This document shows positions 34,915 through 45,899 of a stretch of 64,000 nt of DNA, in pieces (positions within the stretch are counted from its first letter, which is position 1; each line of letters begins with the position of its first letter). Source of the stretch: Aselliscus stoliczkanus (lineage: Eukaryota > Chordata > Mammalia > Chiroptera > Hipposideridae); NCBI GenBank assembly GCA_033961575.1, contig CM066740.1, forward strand, positions 19,381,501-19,445,500, written 5' to 3'. Below the pieces are notes generated by a model. That model made no database searches. It was given only the letters and a program-made list of their open reading frames with translations, and had not been told where the DNA came from. The position numbers and the translations under genes are program-made.

Positions 34915-35500
34915 ATTCAAGGAGAGAACCTTAACTATGTAAATAACCTTGGCAGTATTTTTCAGGGGAAACCCATCACGCGGTTACACTAAACGGCTGG
35001 GAGTTGTGACTGAAAGATGACAAGTGAAAAAGCATCCTTCCTACTTTACATATCAGGAAAGAAAACATTTTATGCTGTGTTGCTGTTGAAAATGTTTGGT
35101 ATTCACTAGACACCATTCTAATTTGGTCTTGGACCTAATTAAAATACATTTTCAAACACCCAATTTAAATAATCAAACAGTTTATTTTGAGGGTATTGTA
35201 GATAGTGTATTCACAACCCACCAAAAAAAAAAAAAAGACTGAAATGAAAACAGCATTCCATTATTCCTTTAAAAGGTGTGCCTTTAAAAGCTAGCACCTG
35301 GCTTCACCACCCTTAAATGGCATTCTAATCTCTTCCCAAGAATGGAAGATGCCAGCAAGGTTATCACCGCCAACAAACATAGCTCAATATTTTGCACATC
35401 AGAGATGGTAGTTTCTTTCTTATGTGTATTTAGGTCCTAAAAATTATTTAAGCTGTTTTTTTTGTCCTTAAAAGCATTACAGTGCCATATGGGAGTTCAT
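34915..35500. other. Repeat-poor single-copy DNA
   Basis: It contains a rare CpG-bearing patch, 'cccatcacgcggttacac' followed by 'taaacggctgggag', near 34970-35003, and A-runs at 35223-35235. It looks like single-copy DNA that may be under constraint; no gene recognised. Confidence 0.3.
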
Positions 35501-35517
35501 ATTTTTAAGAACACGTA

Positions 35518-35634
35518 GGGCCGGCCGAGTGGTGCGGTGGTTAAGCGCTGGCTTGGGAAGCCAGTGGCCCCGGTTCAGGTCCCACATATGAGGGCCAGTG
35601 ACACTGCCCTCAAAAATAAAACTAAAAAAAAAAA
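35518..35634 (+). mobile_element. Short-form tRNA-headed SINE
   Basis: One of the best preserved short copies: 'gggccggccgagtggtgcgg', an A-box-like 'tggtgcggtgg', anticodon-like stem 'gctggcttgggaagccag', B-box-like 'ggttcaggtcc', and a terminal hairpin sequence at 35590-35611 followed by A-rich tail. A perfect 11-bp target-site duplication 'aagaacacgta' lies at 35507-35517 and 35635-35645. Confidence 0.93.
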
Positions 35635-35645
35635 AAGAACACGTA

Positions 35646-36599
35646 AAACTTCCAATTGAATAGGACATTAGGCATATAAATCCAAACATTGGGAAATTCC
35701 AAACCATGGTCATTAATATACAATTGTCATACTAGGATATTTTAGGAAGTTTTAGGGCTCTGTCCATATTACCGAGCATATATGCACTCACAGGATTCTA
35801 AAAGAAGCGCAGCATGAAACCCATTCTCTAAATTCCTGCAGCCAAAAATTTTAATATTAAGATTACATTCAATGGGATCATACTTCCCTTCCTATGTCCT
35901 TCTTTGCAACAACCATTGACATTATGGCTGAGATCTTGCCCTCTAGTTCACTGCATCCAATAAATCCTCATCCAATAAATCTCACTTTTAAGTGAAAGTG
36001 ATAAAGCATGATTATATTGCATTTCATGTATTAGATAACAAATAAATAATGTGGACTGATGAAGTATAGTTTTTTAGGCTTTTACATAGAAATATTTCAT
36101 TTTTTAATAAACTGTCAGATTCCAATCAGTACTAATGATATTAGCAAATTTAATTTTGTAAAGAAAATTGACAAAAATAAATAAAACTAGAAGCCAAAAT
36201 TATATAGCTCTTGTACTTTTAGATGAAGGCTTCATCTTTAGAAAAATTAAGATCATTGAAAAATAAATCTGAGACACATAAGTGATATTTTAACTACACA
36301 CATAAGTAAAAAGAGGAATTCAAAATTAGTATGGATTGAGTTAATGATTTCAATGCTTTTTCCATGTCACATCAAATTTTAAAACATATACATGATTAGG
36401 GGAAAGGAAAAATTCAAAAAGAAGAAGTTTCTTAATAAGTTTTATTGTATATAGTGTAAGGAGGACCCATTGAAAAGCCAAGATATATTTTTGTTCCAAA
36501 ACATTAAATAATTTGTATGAAATACTTAACATATCTAAAAAAATAGCATGAAAGATGTACAGCAAAAGGAGAGGGGTGCTTCTGTGTAGAACTCTGGCA
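35646..36599. other. Single-copy AT-rich DNA
   Basis: No gene or recognised repeat. The 84-codon minus-strand frame at 36350-36604 shows no known domain. Confidence 0.3.
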
Positions 36600-37300
36600 C
36601 CCAAGCTACAACTTTGAAACTCAGGGCTGTGCAGTCAAAGCAGACAGCAGGCACAATGACATGTGAAATTACCCACATGATGTGTAGCTTAATGAACCCC
36701 TTGTGTTGATCACGCTCCGCATTAATCAAGAGCCGGGAACAGATTCCCTTATTTCCTCAATGCTGCTCTGATAAACTGCAATTTCATTTAACCTTGGACA
36801 GCAACTTTAATAGCTTCCACGGGACAACTGTCAATACCTTCCTGGGTATCCAGTGATTAAACTGCAACCCAAGATGCATGGCATGAAGTGTCTTCATTTG
36901 AAATTAGAATTTTTATTCTTAACAACTATTTGCATAAAATATGCTGAGGACACTGAGATGTGTAAAGATTTGCATTTATCCAAAGCCTAGATTTGCCATG
37001 CTGTTAGAAAATATTAATTAATGTCATCATATTCATAAGCATGTTTACTGGTATGTTTGTTTTACTTCTTTCAAATAACCCTTGGTCTGGACAGATACAA
37101 TGAAGAAAAGAAATTCAGAGTCAAAATTAACTTTGAAGCAAATCCCTCATCTGTCTCCTGCATGTACCCAAGATTCATCTGCTAAGTGCCTGGGCACAAA
37201 TGGACAGGTCTTCCCACCAGGTCTAATTGGGTAGTAAGTGATGCCTTCCCTTCATTAAAACTGTACACGTAATGGCTACATAATATGACTAAATCTAACT
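36600..37300. promoter_or_regulatory. Candidate conserved non-coding region
   Basis: A long repeat-free stretch with complex composition and the words 'tgcataaaatatgc' (a near palindrome), 'attaattaatg' and 'ggtctaattgggtag'. It has the texture of vertebrate conserved non-coding DNA. This is a judgement from composition only. Confidence 0.25.
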
Positions 37301-37587
37301 AAAGATGGATTGCTAGATAAAACAAAACCATCTACTTTCAATTCCCTTCTTTGATCTTAAATGGATTTGTTTGCTTACATGTTTGATGGAGGGTCTATTT
37401 CCTAAATTTTGAAGACAACTGCTGAATGAAAAATGTGATTAGGCCATTTTCTTTACACATGATGATCCATAATGCTAAGACACCTCCACCTAGCCAATTC
37501 TCTTGAAGTTAGATGATATGGAGTTTTCAGATGTGGGTTTCAGTTCAAAAGTTCACCACATTTCTAACATCAGTAGAGGGCTGAATT
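37301..37587. other. Single-copy DNA
   Basis: AT-rich, no feature recognised. Confidence 0.3.
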
Positions 37588-37604
37588 AAGAGTAAGAGTC
37601 CGAG

Positions 37605-38059
37605 TCCAGACAGGCCAAGTGGCACATTGGTTAAGAGCTGGCTTGAGATGCCAGCTCTGAGCAGCAAGACCCCAGTTCAGATCCCACATATGAGGGCCAG
37701 TGATACTGCCCTCTACAGCTAAGATGGTGAAACACGGCTCAACCCGGAGCTGGGCTGCTGTGAGTCACCAGCGATGGAGTAGGCTGCAGCCCCCGCTGCA
37801 GTGGGCTGCCATAAGCTACAGTGAGTGGCCAGCAGCCAGCGTGAGCAACTGACAGTCGGGAGAGCTGCCAAGAGCCACCGTGAACAGCCGTCCAGAGGCC
37901 AGCGACCAATCTGCCTCAGCAGGGAAGAGCACAATAATAATACCAACATGGGCCAGTGAAGCAACGATCTCCACAACTAGACTGAAGAACCAAAGGACAG
38001 CAACTTGTCTGTTCCCCTCCCCCAATTCACCAATAAATGCTTTTTTTAAAAAAAAAAAG
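37605..38059 (+). mobile_element. Long tRNA-headed SINE, subtype A
   Basis: The head is worn ('tccagacaggccaagtggca') and the subtype-A block 'gctctgagcagcaagaccc' is present. The tail is 'caattcaccaataaatgctt' plus A. Direct repeats 'aagagtaagagtccgag' (37588-37604) and 'aagagtaagaggccaag' (38060-38076) flank it, with two mismatches. Confidence 0.9.
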
Positions 38060-38464
38060 AAGAGTAAGAGGCCAAGATTCATCATAAGTTAAACAATGCT
38101 AGAATTTCTTTCCCTCTGAAAGGAAGGAAACAAATTAATGAGCCAAGAGGCAGATAGAAGGAACAGAATGAGAGGCATTAGGGGTGGAAGTGCATAGGAA
38201 AGGTACAGATCTGGTCATAGAACATATGCAATCCTCTATTTTGTGAGAAAGTACTCATGGGCATCAGTGTGATGGCACCAATACTTTCAAAATTCAGAAA
38301 TTGGCATCAGTGTCTACAAATTGCATTGCAGAAATTCACAATGATCAATTTTTAGTAAGGTACCCTAGATTAATATTGTATAATCTCATGAATCATTTTG
38401 TTTTGAGTTTAATAATTTTTGTTTTGTTTTTTAATATTGATGTAAGAATTTGGTTATTTATCAG

Positions 38465-38655
38465 TTATAAGGCATAGCGGAAAAGGCATTGGATTAGAAA
38501 TTGACAACACTTGGTTCTAGATTTAGCTCACCTCTGACCATCTGAATCACATTATGCAAGTCATTTTATCTCTACTCACAGATGGTCACTTTACCTCTTT
38601 GAAACTCCCTATCTATAAAACAAGAGGATTTTATTCTGTTATCTTTGAGCTTTCT
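38465..38655 (+). mobile_element. MIR SINE
   Basis: 'ggaaaaggcattggattaga', 'acacttggttctagatttag', 'caagtcattttatctctact' and 'ctatctataaaacaagagga' follow the MIR order from head to 3' part. Ancient. Confidence 0.7.
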
Positions 38656-39340
38656 TTTGGAATTCATAGTCTATGTCAAATGACTAATTTCTACAAAAGT
38701 GTCTGGCTTTTTGTTTGGAGCTGCATTATAGAGACGAATGCCTTATAATAGAATTCTAACTTCCCATTGGTGGCATGTACGACTTCCACTGTTCATTGCT
38801 TGATTTCACACATATGCTCAGAACCTAGGTCATTTGTGCCTCTGTTTAAGTCTATGGCTGGTTGGTATGCAATATTAAAAGGCTGCAAAGAACTGGATTT
38901 AATACAAATTTAAAGTTCATCAGCTATCCTAAAGAGAGCTTTTTTTTTCTGTCATTCTTTATGCAAAAGGAAAGAAGCCTAGAACTGTATCAATGGCCAC
39001 CTCATAGTTCTTTCACTAATTTTTCATTCTGTGCCTCAAATTCCTGTGCTGCTAAAGAGAAAATGCAGCACAAGGAACTCAGCAAGTGTGTAGTAGGATA
39101 ACAAAGTCATTCTGTGGTAATGTGACCAGCACATAAGCCAGTCAAACTCTGATCAGAAATCCTTTAAGAGCAGACATCCCTGAGTCAAATACTATGGAAC
39201 AGGACCTGTACAAACTGGCAGAGGGAGGGTTGTGTGCTTGGAAGATAATCAGTATCACATAAACCAAGTCATGGCTTTTCAGAGCTCAGGCAAATAGCCT
39301 AACATGAACCAGGCAGGTTCATGAGTGGGCCTGGTCAAAG
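38656..39340. other. Single-copy DNA
   Basis: No recognised gene or repeat. Confidence 0.3.
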
Positions 39341-39344
39341 ACTC

Positions 39345-39545
39345 CAACATTCCTGGCCTTCATCCACATCCTTGAAAATGCCAAGCTTTTCCTGCCTTGG
39401 GGTCATTGCACATGCTGTTCTCTCTATCTGAATTGCTCTTTTCCTCCTTCTTGGGTTAATGAATTCCTTGTCAACTTTCACATCTCAGCTTGTCCCCAAA
39501 GAGCCCTCCTCCTGATCGCCTCCTCCCCTCCTGCCAACCAATCAA
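39345..39545 (+). mobile_element. L2 LINE fragment
   Basis: 'ttcctgccttggggtcattg' with 'cacatgctgttctctctatc' and 'tcacatctcagcttgtcccc' then 'aaagagccctcctcctgatc' follow L2 ('cctcagggcctttgcacttgctgttcc...cagaggccttccctgac') in sense orientation. Reading frame lost. Confidence 0.7.
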
Positions 39546-40084
39546 ATCTGAATTCTGCTACAAAAAATAAGATGCATTTTCAAGAACAAACCAGGGAAGT
39601 GTCTTCCTAGAGCTCATATAATGATTTTAACAGAGTACTAAAGACTAGTAGCATCTATAAAATAAAGGAATGATATTAAACCAACATAACAACTATTCAC
39701 TGAGTTTGTAGTCAATTGTAGTCAGTGGAAGGTATGAATTACTTCTTCCTTTAGGGTAATATAGTATTATAAGTAGATCATTAATATGTTTTGGGGTACA
39801 GATATGTGCTTTGTTCCCAACATAAAAAACAAAAACACCAATATGGTGCTAAAATTAACACATCAATTTTTGTCACTTAGACCAAGATGAAACTTCATGA
39901 AACTGTTAAAGAGAAATAAAAGAATCCGTTCTCTATCTCTTTAAGTCTAAAAATAATAGTAAAACACATATATAAATAATTTAAGCTAAAGCTTAAATCC
40001 CATTGCTGGAGAAACCTATATCTATAAGACAACAAAACTATCTTCTAGTTTTAATAAGAATTGATCTTTACTAGGAATTTTCAA
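39546..40084. other. Single-copy AT-rich DNA
   Basis: No recognised gene or repeat. Confidence 0.3.
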
Positions 40085-40270
40085 TATGTTAGGCATTGTA
40101 CTCTGTAGGTATTTTAAAGTTATATTTGGTTCTATCTCCTTAAAAAGTCTATTATGTAGGTATTATATGATATAGATATCTGTGTGTGTGTGTGTGCTTT
40201 CTTTTTTATAGATTTAGATGGATTACGTAACCTTCCCAAGATCACACTCTTAATAAGTTTTAGCCTCTGC
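40085..40270 (-). mobile_element. MIR SINE, antisense, with a GT microsatellite
   Basis: 'tgttaggcattgtactctgt', 'attatgtaggtattatatga' and 'cgtaaccttcccaagatcac' follow reversed MIR. A short (GT)8 at 40181-40196 has grown inside it. Confidence 0.6.
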
Positions 40271-40812
40271 CTGTGTCTCCAAAACCAGGCCTCTTCATCA
40301 CAGGCAGTACGACCAAATCACCTCCATTCCTCCATTGAGGAGGAGGGGCTAGAGGAAAGACAATCAAGGAGAACTTAGAGGGCGACCTAAGTTGTCATAC
40401 ATTATGATTTAATGAAGTACAAGTCATTCCAATTTGCTACATGACTAAAATCAACAAGACAAAGTTTAGAAGGCAAAACACCAGGTCCCAAAATCAACAG
40501 ACAGAATTTCTGTTTTAACTTAGCCCTATTAATTTATGAATTGACCTCAAAGATCTTGGCTCTCAATTTGTGCATGTTTTTCCATTCATCCAATAAGAAT
40601 TGTGATAAATATGTCCCACTTACCTTACAGGAAATTCTGGAAATTAGTATTGTCTGAAAAGTTTTCAATACTCTTAAGAAAGATGCTATGAAAGACCGCT
40701 TTTTTTTTTAATCCCAAACAACTAAAGTGAGTCCCAATGATGAAATTCATAACTCATCATAAGAGATGCCCAGTGCTAGTATAACAAAGCTTACGTATCA
40801 AACACATCCATA
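40271..40812. other. Single-copy DNA
   Basis: No recognised gene or repeat. Confidence 0.3.
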
Positions 40813-40825
40813 AAAAATCTGAAAG

Positions 40826-41262
40826 GGGGCCGGCCGAGTGGTGCATTGGTTAAGCGCTGGTTTTGGGATGCCAGCGGCCCCGGTTCGGATCCCACATGAG
40901 GGCCAGTGACACTGCCCTCTACAGCTAACAACAGCTCCACCTGGAGCTGGGCTGTGCGAGCCCCGGTGATGGTGTGGGCTGCAGCCCCTGCTGCAGTGGG
41001 CTGCCATGAGTGGCCCGCAGCCAGCGTGAGCGGCTGGCAGCCAAGCATGAGCTGCCAATAGCCGCGGTGAGCGACATCCAGAGGCCAGCGACCGATCTGC
41101 CTCATCCGGGAAGAGCGCAATGACGATACCAACAGTGAAGCAACATCCTCCGCAACTAAACTGAAGAACAAAAAGACAGCAACTTGTCTGTTCCCCTTCC
41201 CCGATTCCCCAACGCTGTTCCCCTCCGCCAATTCCCCAATAAAATCTTTAAAAAAAAAAAAC
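40826..41262 (+). mobile_element. Long tRNA-headed SINE, subtype B (first of a tandem pair)
   Basis: Very well preserved: 'ggggccggccgagtggtgca', B-box-like 'ggttcggatcc', tail 'ttccccaataaaatcttta' plus 12 A. The upstream target 'aaaaatctgaaag' is repeated behind it as 'acaaatctgatag' and again behind the next SINE. It lacks 'catgggc' near 41132, a small deletion relative to its relatives. Confidence 0.92.
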
Positions 41263-41272
41263 AAATCTGATA

Positions 41273-41380
41273 GGGCCAGCCGAGTGGTGCAGTGGTTAAG
41301 CGCTGGCTTGGGACGCCAGTGGCCCCGGTTCGGGTCCCACATATGAGGGCCAATGACACTGCTCTCAAAAAAAAAAAAAA
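41273..41380 (+). mobile_element. Short-form tRNA-headed SINE (second of a tandem pair)
   Basis: 'gggccagccgagtggtgcag', B-box-like 'ggttcgggtcc', then 'gagggccaatgacactgctctc' and about 19 A. It sits immediately behind the long copy, and the downstream 'aaatctgaaag' is the third copy of the same target sequence. Confidence 0.92.
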
Positions 41381-41394
41381 AAAATCTGAAAGAA

Positions 41395-41750
41395 AATCTG
41401 CTTGAAAGATTGTCTCTCGGTGCAATTAAATATTTTCAAGATATAGATTTTTCTATGATAATTACCTATATTTACATTATTAGCTGTCTTAACTTTTATT
41501 TTGTCCTTTCTCACTGTTGACTATATTGAGATTTTAGCATTACCTTAACTTCATTAACAAAGGAAAAACATCCCTTGTAGAATAACTTATATTTATATTC
41601 TTGCATGCTTAATTATAAGGATCCGTCTATTCTTTCATGCTTTATTGGAAAAATAAAATAATAATTTTTAACTTATCTTTTCTTCTCTGGTTTCAAATCT
41701 TCTTATTTAAAATCTCTAATAAGTTATGAGCTCTAAAAAAAGGAATCTTA
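41395..41750. other. Single-copy AT-rich DNA
   Basis: No recognised gene or repeat. Confidence 0.3.
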
Positions 41751-41754
41751 AACC

Positions 41755-42300
41755 CAGACAATGGAATATGATTCAACACTAAAAGAAAACAAAACAAAAC
41801 AAGCTATCAAGGCATGAAAAGGCAGGGAAGGTCCTTAAATGCATATCACTAAGTAAAAGAAGCCAATCTGAAAAGGCTACCTACTGTATGATTCCAACTA
41901 TATCATTCTGAAAAAGACAAAGTCATAGAAACAGTAAAAAAATCAGTGGTTTTCAGAGTTTAGCAAGGAGGAAGGGGTGAATAAGCAGAGCACAACATTT
42001 TTAGGACAGTGAAGCTATTCAGCATACTGTGATGGTGGATACATATCATTATACATTTGCCAAAACCCATAGAATATGCAATGCCAAGGGTGACCCCTAA
42101 TGTAAACTATGGACTTAGAGTGATAATGATGCGTCAAGGTATGTATAGCGATTATGACAAATGGACCACTCTGATGAGGATGTTGATAGTGGGGGAGGCA
42201 GGAGAAAGGGGGTGAGAGGGTAGATGGGAAATCTCTGTACCTTGCCCTCAATTTTGCTGTGAACTTAAAACTGCTCTATAAAATAAAGTCTATTAAAAAA
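41755..42300 (+). mobile_element. L1 LINE 3' end
   Basis: 'caatggaatatgattcaaca', 'atgcatatcactaagtaaaa' and 'ctactgtatgattccaacta' are the end of ORF2. 'tgatggtggatacatatcat' and 'ttttgctgtgaacttaaaac' then 'tgctctataaaataaagtct' are the 3' UTR, running into a poly(A). No intact frame. Confidence 0.8.
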
Positions 42301-42480
42301 AAGTTTAAAGGAATCAAAAACAAGTCTTGTGTTCCTTGCTTAGAGGGTTTCTTATTTTTCACCTCTATATCTATCATATTATTTTATTAAAAGTGAATCA
42401 AAACTGCATCTGGTCCTCTGCTGTTTTCAGCAGAGGTGTAAAGAAATTGGATTTCTTCAATTTTTTATATAATGTATTTA
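42301..42480. other. Single-copy DNA
   Basis: No recognised feature. Confidence 0.3.
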
Positions 42481-42481
42481 G

Positions 42482-42484
42482 AAA

Positions 42485-42519
<35 letters not shown>

Positions 42520-42522
42520 ATG
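42482..42522. repeat. (AAAT)n microsatellite
   Basis: About ten AAAT/AATA units in a row. Simple repeat. Confidence 0.95.
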
Positions 42523-43250
42523 GAAATGAAAGAAAACCTACTATCCATCAAAGTGAATGTGTCACTCACCTTTTAAGGTGCAATAATTTGGCCTGGTCAC
42601 TAGGAATCCACTTAGTGTCCTAGAAGAAGTAATTAAATAAATGGCCTTTGTGGCCCAAAGAAGCTAATAGAGCTGCCTTTTCAATAATAAAACATACCAT
42701 TTCATCCTGACAACATAGCAGTTAATTTCTAATCTGAAAAATAGCAGCTGCCAGGCTGGGCTGTGTTGTTCCTTTCAGACATGCTGTTGATGACTCAGAA
42801 TTATAGTTTTTTAGTCAACTTACCTATACTCAATTTTAAACTCTTCACTGAGTTTAGATGAAATAGAAAATGTGAAGACACAAGAGATCTGTTTATCTAA
42901 GCTTCCAACTCCATTCCCTTCACGTCCCACATGGTAATTTTCTGCTTTTATGTCTCTACGTATTTAATTGACTCTTTTAGGGAGTAGCGGCCATTCCCAA
43001 GTTCTGGCTTTAGCTAATGCAACTTTGGACAAGTAACCTGAGCTTTTGGGGTCTCAGGTGGACTAGATGAGTTATTTGGTTATTTTCAAATTTAAAATTA
43101 TCATAAAAGTCATATTAAATCTTGAGGATTGCTTCTTGAACAACATTCCATGCCTTTCAAGGGATTGATTTCTTCTCATTGTTCAGATCTGTATCATGCC
43201 CTCCAGAGAGGACTCCGCTGAATACCAATCTATAGTATTACATATGTAAA
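42523..43250. other. Single-copy DNA
   Basis: No gene recognised. 'tgctgttgatgactcagaa' near 42782 holds a TGACTCA word. A weak MIR-like trace lies at 43000-43060. Confidence 0.3.
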
Positions 43251-43287
43251 AACATACACACGCACACACAGAAAACAGATACACATA

Positions 43288-43516
43288 CAGAGGGTGCCAA
43301 AAAAAAATGTATACACATTTTAAGAAAACTGTATTAAAATTGTAATACTCAATATATACCAATAACAAAAGATGAATACAAGTCACATTTGACTTCTGCA
43401 ATTACAAGAGATGCTCAGAGTGGTTACCATCAGCATCCAGATGCTTCTGATTACGGGGAACTACTGCTTGAGCAACACTGACCAGTGTCCACCTGTATAC
43501 ATTTTTTTGGAGCTCC

Positions 43517-43518
<2 letters not shown>
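43288..43518 (+). mobile_element. Mariner-type MITE, copy 2, inside a CA-rich repeat
   Basis: A 231-bp element bounded by TA at 43286-43287 and 43519-43520. Its ends, 'gggtgccaaaaaaaaatgta' and 'tgtatacatttttttggagc', are inverted repeats. The interior matches copy 1 (21281-21517) in the opposite orientation, including 'gaatacaagtcacatttgac' and 'tactgcttgagcaac'. No transposase frame. It landed in a CA/TACA repeat. Confidence 0.88.
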
Positions 43519-43554
<36 letters not shown>

Positions 43555-43600
43555 CAGAAAACAGATACATATGCACACACACACACACAGCCGCACGTGC
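43519..43600. repeat. (CA)n microsatellites
   Basis: (CA) runs at about 43520-43551 and 43573-43589, separated by 'gtccagaaaacagatac'. The same 'agaaaacagatac' stands on the other side of the MITE at 43270-43282, so the MITE split an older duplicated repeat. Confidence 0.92.
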
Positions 43601-43714
43601 ACACACTTAATTGCCAAGGCCAATTATTCTGGTCACTTTTCCTTTATGGCATTCATCAAAATATCTAATTATGTTGTTAAACTGTTTACTTACTTCTTTT
43701 CTGTCTCACCTACA

Positions 43715-43835
43715 GAAATATAAGCTCCATGAAGGCTGAGAACCTACCTATCTTATCCACAGATGTATTGCTGATACAGTGCCTGACTCATGAAAGGCCT
43801 TCACATATTTATTAAATGCATGAAATAAACATGAA
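43715..43835 (+). mobile_element. L2 LINE 3' end
   Basis: 'ataagctccatgaaggctga', 'cagatgtattgctgatacag' and 'tgcctgactcatgaaaggcc' then 'atttattaaatgcatgaa' follow the L2 3' terminus in sense. Confidence 0.75.
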
Positions 43836-43994
43836 ACCATACTGCATGTATTATAAAAACAAAATTTATATTTCAATCTATGGGGAATCCATGTCAACAA
43901 TATGCATGTGTGGATGTGTATAAGACATTAAAAACATTATAAAATTGTTTATTGAACAATTTCTATTGTCAGCACTAAATAAATGTTCTAGATA
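43836..43994. other. Single-copy DNA
   Basis: No recognised feature. Confidence 0.25.
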
Positions 43995-43995
43995 A

Positions 43996-44029
43996 ATGAA
44001 TGAATGAATGAATGAGTGAATGAATGAAT
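43996..44029. repeat. (TGAA)n microsatellite
   Basis: About eight TGAA units with one TGAG interruption. Confidence 0.9.
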
Positions 44030-45578
44030 TGTAGAATTTCAGTGTGCCACCATAATCAGGTGAACCAAATCAGAATTCCAAAGATTAAGCTGTAATCAAA
44101 TCATGTTGACTTAATTTCAGCTTAAGTTTCTTAACATGAAGTCATCAACTGTTACCTTTATTTCCTTTCATATACATTACAGTATAAATATGAACAAAAA
44201 TTTACAAGGTACCTAATTAGAAACATTGACTCCAGCGTAAATGGCCATTCTTTTTGGTTGCATATTTTTAAGGCTAAAAATCCATACTCAAAACATTTTA
44301 AAATTACCTAATAAAAATTATTTTAAATTAACAATGTACTCATAAATGAGCAAACCAAAAATGTTAAGGAGCTAAAAATAAACTCATAAATTATACAGAG
44401 ACAATTATTATAAAACCATCAGGATTACATAACTTTATATTCTGGGTTTATTCTCATATAGATGCAAATAAAAAGAAAAAATATAACAGTGAAATGATGA
44501 GTAAAGCAGAGGGCGCTCATTAATTCACTGATTTTTCAGTCCATCACTAAACTGATCAATAGCTGAACACACAGATTCACTGGTTACTTTATGTGCACTT
44601 AAAAAAATTCATTAAAAATATTTTTATTGCCATATATATCAGCCCCATTTTGTAGAGTAAAGAAAAGACACCTGGGTACTCATACTTTTCATATCATCCT
44701 TCACAGAAACAAATCTCTTTCTATCCCATTTTTGCTTCTAATGAGAACGCAGCTGTCTTTTATTAGAGATGTTTAACTTACTGACTCTATGTATGTGGAG
44801 TTTTACCTGCTTAACAGAAGATTTTAATACAATTTTAGTTCCTGCTAGAGATAAATCACACTCAAACTGACAAATAAGCAACTGTGTCTGCAAGAAGTGG
44901 GGGGTTGTCTGATTTAAAACTCCAAGAAGCTTAGAAAGCTTTCAATCTTAGGTTGCATGAAAATACACATTTTATTCAGCAAGATATGATAGATACTTTA
45001 TTACAGGGTTGTTCCTTTTTAAATTCACTGGATCAACTGAGAATAATCTAAAGCTATAGTATATTAATAAAATTAGCCAGAAGTAGCAAAAGAAAAAACA
45101 GTAAAATAAGTAGTATAATTTATCAATTGCTTTATAAAAATTTTTCATAAACACTTTCTAATCTTAAATGCCTTACCTGTTTCCTTTGTTTTCACATTTC
45201 TCTTCTATTATACTTGGTGCCAAGCTATTTTCTTGTACAGTCCCAACATTTTCTTGATTATTACTGTGCATGATTGTGTACAAATGCAAAGCAGTTTAAG
45301 ATTATGCAGGGAAAATGGTTGATGCATGCATTGCACTTCATAGACTTAACTTATTACCATCCTGCTGCTTGATGAAAAATTCAGTGTATTTGTTGCAATA
45401 GCTTTGTTCTTCAGTGGGGTTATTCTTTACTTATGCCTTTCCAGGTTAATTACCTGTGATAATACTGTGCCCTTCTGGTTGTCTACAGATGTATTCATCT
45501 CCTATGATAAAATGTTTTACTTTCTTTTTTAAAAAAAAATCACTGGTAAAAAAAATTCTGCTTGATCAAAAGCTTTTA
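44030..45578. other. Single-copy AT-rich DNA
   Basis: No gene. 44510-44600 has complex composition ('agagggcgctcattaattca') that could be conserved. Other parts are plain AT-rich DNA. Confidence 0.3.
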
Positions 45579-45590
45579 AAAATATATTTG

Positions 45591-45700
45591 GGGGCCGGCC
45601 GAGTGGCGCGGTGGTTAAGCGCTGGCTTGGGAAGCCAGCGGCCCCAGTTCGGTCCCACATGTGAGGGCCAGTGATACTGCCCTCAAAAAAAAAAAAAAAA
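45591..45700 (+). mobile_element. Short-form tRNA-headed SINE
   Basis: 'ggggccggccgagtggcgcg' is close to the family head consensus. It is followed by 'gctggcttgggaagccagc', a B-box with one base lost ('agttcggtcc'), and the terminal 'gagggccagtgatactgccctc' plus 16 A. A weak AT-rich direct repeat (aaaatatatt/aaaatatata) flanks it. Confidence 0.9.
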
Positions 45701-45899
45701 TATATATGTATATATAGATTTGGTAGGTAATGTAGTAATAACTGATTTAGATAAAAATGATAAGTAAATGTTACAACCTGTAGGCAAAAGTTAGTTGGGA
45801 AACAGGATCCAAGTATCTCCTCTTGGTTTACATCATTAATTACCAAAGGGAATATCTTTAAATAGAGACGGTAGCAGATACCTCCTTAAAAAGCAGTAA

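Noticed and set aside
41273..41380. Short SINE copies as real tRNA genes, since they have A- and B-box-like motifs and a stem with a GGG-like anticodon.
   Set aside because: They lack a proper acceptor stem, have poly(A) tails and target-site duplications, and occur in many copies, so they are retroposons.
29041..43600. Arrays of short repeats considered as CRISPR.
   Set aside because: They are perfect mono- to tetranucleotide microsatellites with no spacers, in a mammalian genome.
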